In this document: piece by piece, positions 60,721 to 64,000 of the stretch | How positions within the stretch are numbered: the stretch's first letter is position 1 | Layout of the letters: every line of letters begins with the position of its first letter | NCBI GenBank assembly: GCA_964019425.1 | Contig: OZ025829.1 | Location: 1 to 64,000 of the forward strand | DNA length: 64,000 nt | DNA from: Flectonema sp. DT1601 | Lineage: Eukaryota > Euglenozoa > Diplonemea > Diplonemida > Diplonemidae | Direction of reading: 5' to 3' | Made by a program: the position numbers and the translations under genes | The notes under the pieces: generated by a model | Database searches by the model: none | What the model was told of the DNA's origin: nothing | The model's input: the letters and a program-made list of their open reading frames with translations, nothing else

Positions 60721-62565
60721 TTAGTTCCAATCGTCATCGTCATCACCGCCATCATCGAAATCGCCAGCTGTTTCAAATTCATCAGCGATGTCGTCGTGAA
60801 ATGTGATGTCGTCTTCGATCTTTATTCGTTTTAGTTGTTGATCATCACCAGAATCGAGTGGTTCTTCTTTTACTTCATCTTTTAACAAATCAGAATCGAT
60901 TGTGTTCATTAAAGACGCATTTATATCTTTATTGTCAGCAGATCGCCTGATGTCTAACCAGTTTTGGTACTTCGCCTGAATCTTAGACCTAACTAAGTTC
61001 ACTTTTGCTGATGCAATCCAACAGGTGCCTTCAGACACAATTGCTTTCTTCGACGCCATTTTCTGAACCTCCAATAGTAGGGATGCGTCACTTATGTCAC
61101 AGTACTGCATAAATAGTGAACGAGCCCTGTACGTAGAAGAAGCAGCGCCTTGAGTAGTTTGCTTGGCAGTTGGAGGACCTCCCGTTGTCATCAATTTAAA
61201 CAAAGCAATCCATTGAAGTGGAAGTCTCTCCCAATAAATCGGATCAGAGGGATCAGGCCATGCGAATCTCAATCCATTGATTGCTAAGCCGGGTCTGCGC
61301 TTTTCAGAAAATTCTAATTTAATTGGACCAGCTGACACAGTTTTGAGATTGGATAGTCTTCCCAATCTCAAATCAACAATTTGATATAACGCTGGATGAA
61401 CTTCTCCTTCTTGAGGAGGTACTCTCACATTGTAACCGAATTTAATATAAAGCTTTCGATAAGGTCCTGACTTGTATTGAAATGATACTGTTGGGAGTAG
61501 GATTCGTAGTAAATGCGCCAAATCTTTACCAACTGGGGACAGTGCCAGTGACAGTGCTGTTCGAGACCAAACAGGGCGTTTCTTAAAACATTCTTGAATC
61601 TTAGGAAATAGCATCACATGATGTGGTGATCTTCTTAAGTACTCAATCGCTCCAGGAGGGGGTCCAGTTGGTACATTGTTCTCAATCCAATTTACTGTTA
61701 AAACTGATTCAGATGATCGTGCGATAGAAGAGATGCGAACATGTTTCTTACTGCCATCGACCATTCGAAGTTCAGCTCTCCGAGACTGTGGATTCTGACG
61801 GTAGGCGTATTCAAATGGTATGTCAACTTGACAAAATATCTTTGGCGCCAAGTAGAGAGGTGGATCTGTTCCGTCATTACTTTTACCCAACAGATTCTTC
61901 ATTACATCAGCTCCAGCACCAATAGCATGAGTTATTGGGACAAAGTTTTCAGGAGGTAAATATTGAAAATCAACCAAACGATCATAATTAAGTTGTCTTT
62001 CTATAATTCCATTTACTTGGTAGCTGAGCTTCGTTGGTTCATCAGCTTTCCTTTTAGTCCTGACTCGAATGACGAGTCCGGTTACCTTTCTCATCTCACC
62101 AGCTGTTGGGTGTGCTGTTGGACACTTTCTAAATTGAAGACTCGTAAAACGAGAATTACCAACGTAAGCATGTTTCAAATGATGTTCTCCACCTATCAGC
62201 TCTACAAGTTTATTTGGATTATTTACTTGTCCCGGAAATTCGACGAGTAGCATCCTTCTGTTTGGAATCAGTTGAGTCTCACCCGCTTCAATGAAAGGAG
62301 GTATTTCCGAAGAGACTTCTGGTTTTGGTATTTCTTCTCTAATCGAAGATGGTGGAGGTGGGATGTCTACGTGCTCTGTCGGAACTGGGGCTTCCACTTC
62401 TAACTCTTCGTCTTTTGCGACCTCTTCCGATCTAATATCAGGTTCCGAAGGTTCTTCCATCTCATCTTTTATTTCAGCTATCGGTTCTTCCATTTCTTCT
62501 TTTGGTTCTATTTCATTACTTCTTGCTGTTGCATCCGGAACCGGATCTACGGTGGGGTCCGACAT
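60721..62565 (-). CDS. GTF3C5: TFIIIC subunit, GTF3C5 / Tau95 family
   Basis: 614 residues. An acidic, Glu-rich N-terminus of about 90 residues precedes the triple-barrel dimerisation region (RRMLLVEFPGQVNNPNKLVELIGG, TSLQFRKCPTAHPTAGEM). The DNA-binding-like half follows (KKRPVWSRTALSLAL about residue 330, then FQYKSGPYRKLYIKFGYNVR). The end is acidic (DDGGDDDDDWN), as in human GTF3C5 and yeast Tfc1. The protein helps TFIIIC bind the A box of tRNA genes and recruits TFIIIB for RNA polymerase III. AAGAAGCAG ends six bases before the ATG. The first gene of the minus-strand cluster at the strand switch. Confidence 0.9.
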   Translation of the reverse strand: MSDPTVDPVPDATARSNEIEPKEEMEEPIAEIKDEMEEPSEPDIRSEEVAKDEELEVEAPVPTEHVDIPPPPSSIREEIPKPEVSSEIPPFIEAGETQLIPNRRMLLVEFPGQVNNPNKLVELIGGEHHLKHAYVGNSRFTSLQFRKCPTAHPTAGEMRKVTGLVIRVRTKRKADEPTKLSYQVNGIIERQLNYDRLVDFQYLPPENFVPITHAIGAGADVMKNLLGKSNDGTDPPLYLAPKIFCQVDIPFEYAYRQNPQSRRAELRMVDGSKKHVRISSIARSSESVLTVNWIENNVPTGPPPGAIEYLRRSPHHVMLFPKIQECFKKRPVWSRTALSLALSPVGKDLAHLLRILLPTVSFQYKSGPYRKLYIKFGYNVRVPPQEGEVHPALYQIVDLRLGRLSNLKTVSAGPIKLEFSEKRRPGLAINGLRFAWPDPSDPIYWERLPLQWIALFKLMTTGGPPTAKQTTQGAASSTYRARSLFMQYCDISDASLLLEVQKMASKKAIVSEGTCWIASAKVNLVRSKIQAKYQNWLDIRRSADNKDINASLMNTIDSDLLKDEVKEEPLDSGDDQQLKRIKIEDDITFHDDIADEFETAGDFDDGGDDDDDWN

Positions 62566-62749
62566 GTTTGCCTGCTTCTTTTAAATAAATTGATGACTAC
62601 GAACATGACAAGAACTATGAAATGAGATGAGAGGTCTCACAAATAGGTACTCAAATATCACCCTTTGTTACCATCACTGATAAGAAAGATATTTAATAAC
62701 ATTATCTGGTACTCGAACAGACGGTGTAAAATTGCAACGCTGGCCGTGA
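62566..62749. promoter_or_regulatory. Divergent strand-switch region
   Basis: Only about 180 bases separate the minus-strand GTF3C5 start from the first plus-strand start. In organisms with polycistronic nuclear transcription such divergent switches are usual initiation sites. No TATA box or other core promoter is clear. Confidence 0.4.
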
Positions 62750-63210
62750 ATGGCAAACATAGGAGCTACATCAACTCACACCATGAATTTGCTTCTCTTC
62801 TTGCGACTTGTTCTCGGGTTACGATTGTGGGGATCGACCCCAAGAGGTAAGTATTTCGTTAGGGGTAGTTTCATTCTTTTATTTGCTATTATAACAAAAT
62901 GGTACAAAAAAAAAAAGGGTACGAAGGGGAAGGCAATACGAAATTCGCTAATCTCCCAACACTGAGTCGTTGCAGTGAATCGAGTAAGCAAATCACAACT
63001 TGTCTTCTTTCTGTTACACTCCTTCAATTAATAACACACAACTTATTGTAAAAAATATTTTCATTTTTTTCAGTTGCTCAATATTCCTCTAAAGTTTCTT
63101 CATTTCACTCTTTCAGCTCTAGTGGAGGGTTTACAGAGTCTGGAGGTGCACAAACACTGACCTCACAACGGTTGAAGACATCACAGAAAGAAATACGAAG
63201 AAAACAATAG
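62750..63210 (+). CDS. Small spliced gene with possible mitochondrial presequence
   Basis: Two exons, 62750-62846 and 63074-63210, with a 227-base intron that has a perfect GTAAGT donor (AGAG|GTAAGT) and TTTTTTTCAG acceptor. The product is 77 residues, or 66 from the second ATG at 62783. From that ATG the N-terminus MNLLLFLRLVLGLRLWGSTP is hydrophobic with spaced Arg, then VAQYSSKVSSFHSF, which could be a mitochondrial presequence or signal peptide. The C-terminus is Gly/Ser- then Lys/Arg-rich (SQRLKTSQKEIRRKQ). Family unknown. Confidence 0.55.
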
Positions 63211-63244
63211 CAGGAAAAATAATGAGGAAAATAATAAAACAAAA

Positions 63245-63544
63245 ATGGCTGACTGTCCGCCACCACAGACATCTACTAAAGAGCCACTCATAAAACTTGG
63301 AGGGGAAAAGGAAGATGTAAAGGAGAAAATAAAATATAGTGAAACAGGGAATACTTATAAAAATGACGAACAGAGCTGCACATTAACATGCAGTACCACC
63401 TCGGATAACGTGTACTTCCATCGCAAAAAGTGTGGTAAAAAAAACGAGATCGTCATGCAGGGCAAAAAAACAAAAATGAAAGTGTTAATAACAGCATTCG
63501 ACCATTGCTCGCCAAGGACAAAAGTGTGCTATTCACTTTTATAA
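63245..63544 (+). CDS. Hypothetical 99-residue ORF
   Basis: Starts MADCPPPQTSTKEP, with AAAACAAAA before the ATG and an AATAGCAG about 31 bases upstream. It is Lys-rich (about one in six residues) with six Cys residues. No domain is recognised. Its position beyond the small spliced gene on the same strand makes a real gene possible, but chance cannot be excluded. Confidence 0.35.
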   Translation: MADCPPPQTSTKEPLIKLGGEKEDVKEKIKYSETGNTYKNDEQSCTLTCSTTSDNVYFHRKKCGKKNEIVMQGKKTKMKVLITAFDHCSPRTKVCYSLL

Positions 63545-63652
63545 AAAAGTAAAGAACGAAGGAAGAGTCTACACTCCTTCCTATCAATCATCGCAAGCCT
63601 GGTTGGGGTGGATGTTCAAAATAAAAAAACAAACTTTCGGGAAACACTAAAG

Positions 63653-63946
63653 ATGAGAAATCCCAAGAAAGGAGGGTCAGAATCTGTTCAGCACAAATGT
63701 CCTCCGGTTAGGAAGTCGCAATACAATTCAAAAGCGTTCTCCAGCTCTTTTGGGAAAGTGAGGCAAAGAGAGATGCATAAGAAAGCGGTAATCAGAATTG
63801 TAAAACAATACAACGAGCACCAACCGAAGGTACTAACAATAAACAACACACGTAGAGTCACATCCATTAACTTCTTCGTAGTCCTAAATAAGATTTTAGG
63901 ACCCGAAACCAAACCAGAAGATGGAACTAATAAATATAACATCTGA
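63653..63946 (+). CDS. Hypothetical basic ORF
   Basis: 97 residues from the first ATG (MRNPKKGGSESVQHK). The open frame begins earlier, at 63608, with a non-ATG codon. Very basic, with a helical stretch (QREMHKKAVIRIVKQYNEH) that could bind RNA or DNA. No family recognised. Confidence 0.3.
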   Translation: MRNPKKGGSESVQHKCPPVRKSQYNSKAFSSSFGKVRQREMHKKAVIRIVKQYNEHQPKVLTINNTRRVTSINFFVVLNKILGPETKPEDGTNKYNI

Positions 63947-64000
63947 AGTAGAATAGCGGAAGGGAGGGTTGAAACGACTAACTTACTTTACAGGTGTAGT

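Overview
The window is nuclear DNA of a unicellular eukaryote. Host genes have few, short GT-AG introns (about 40-230 bases). Every host gene recognised between 22.7 and 62.6 kb lies on the minus strand. Most have a pyrimidine tract ending in AG only 5-30 bases before the start codon. Co-directional clustering, acceptor-like sites next to start codons and a VIPER-like tyrosine-recombinase retroelement together suggest a euglenozoan, perhaps diplonemid-like. This is inference; no taxonomic marker such as rRNA or a spliced-leader gene is present.

Region 1 (1-22.5 kb) is a repeat and mobile-element zone. It holds long arrays of the 8-bp unit TTTGCGGG, all G-rich on the plus strand, a 32-bp minisatellite that follows two of those arrays, tRNA-derived SINEs, and a two-copy composite repeat (3.7-5.0 and 17.95-18.7 kb). 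An apparently whole VIPER-like element (5268-10120) sits inside an 8-bp array. A Penelope-like element (about 10822-17950) has a very long ORF with a reverse transcriptase, a papain/Josephin-like cysteine protease candidate and a zinc finger. A LINE endonuclease fragment, an old VIPER-like fragment and an inverted-repeat unit complete the zone.

Region 2 (22.7-62.6 kb) is a minus-strand gene cluster. In transcription order (right to left) it encodes a TFIIIC subunit (GTF3C5/Tau95 family), a VWA-domain protein, a cyclic-nucleotide-binding K+ channel, a tiny spliced gene, an IQ/RIIa/EF-hand protein (EFCAB10-like), a coiled-coil protein, an F-box/LRR protein with a CaaX end, a four-domain voltage-gated cation channel, a short paralogue and full copy of a PPR-like protein, a triple-methyltransferase fusion with an EgtD-like domain, a purple acid phosphatase, a USP16/45-like deubiquitinase, a RanBP2-type zinc-finger protein, a SLC9B/NHA-type antiporter, a four-pass membrane protein, and a large surface protein with a Thr/Ala/Pro repeat stalk and about seven membrane segments. 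The genes do not form one pathway; the cluster looks like a shared transcription unit rather than a functional operon.

Region 3 (62.6-64 kb) is a strand switch followed by small plus-strand genes of unknown function.
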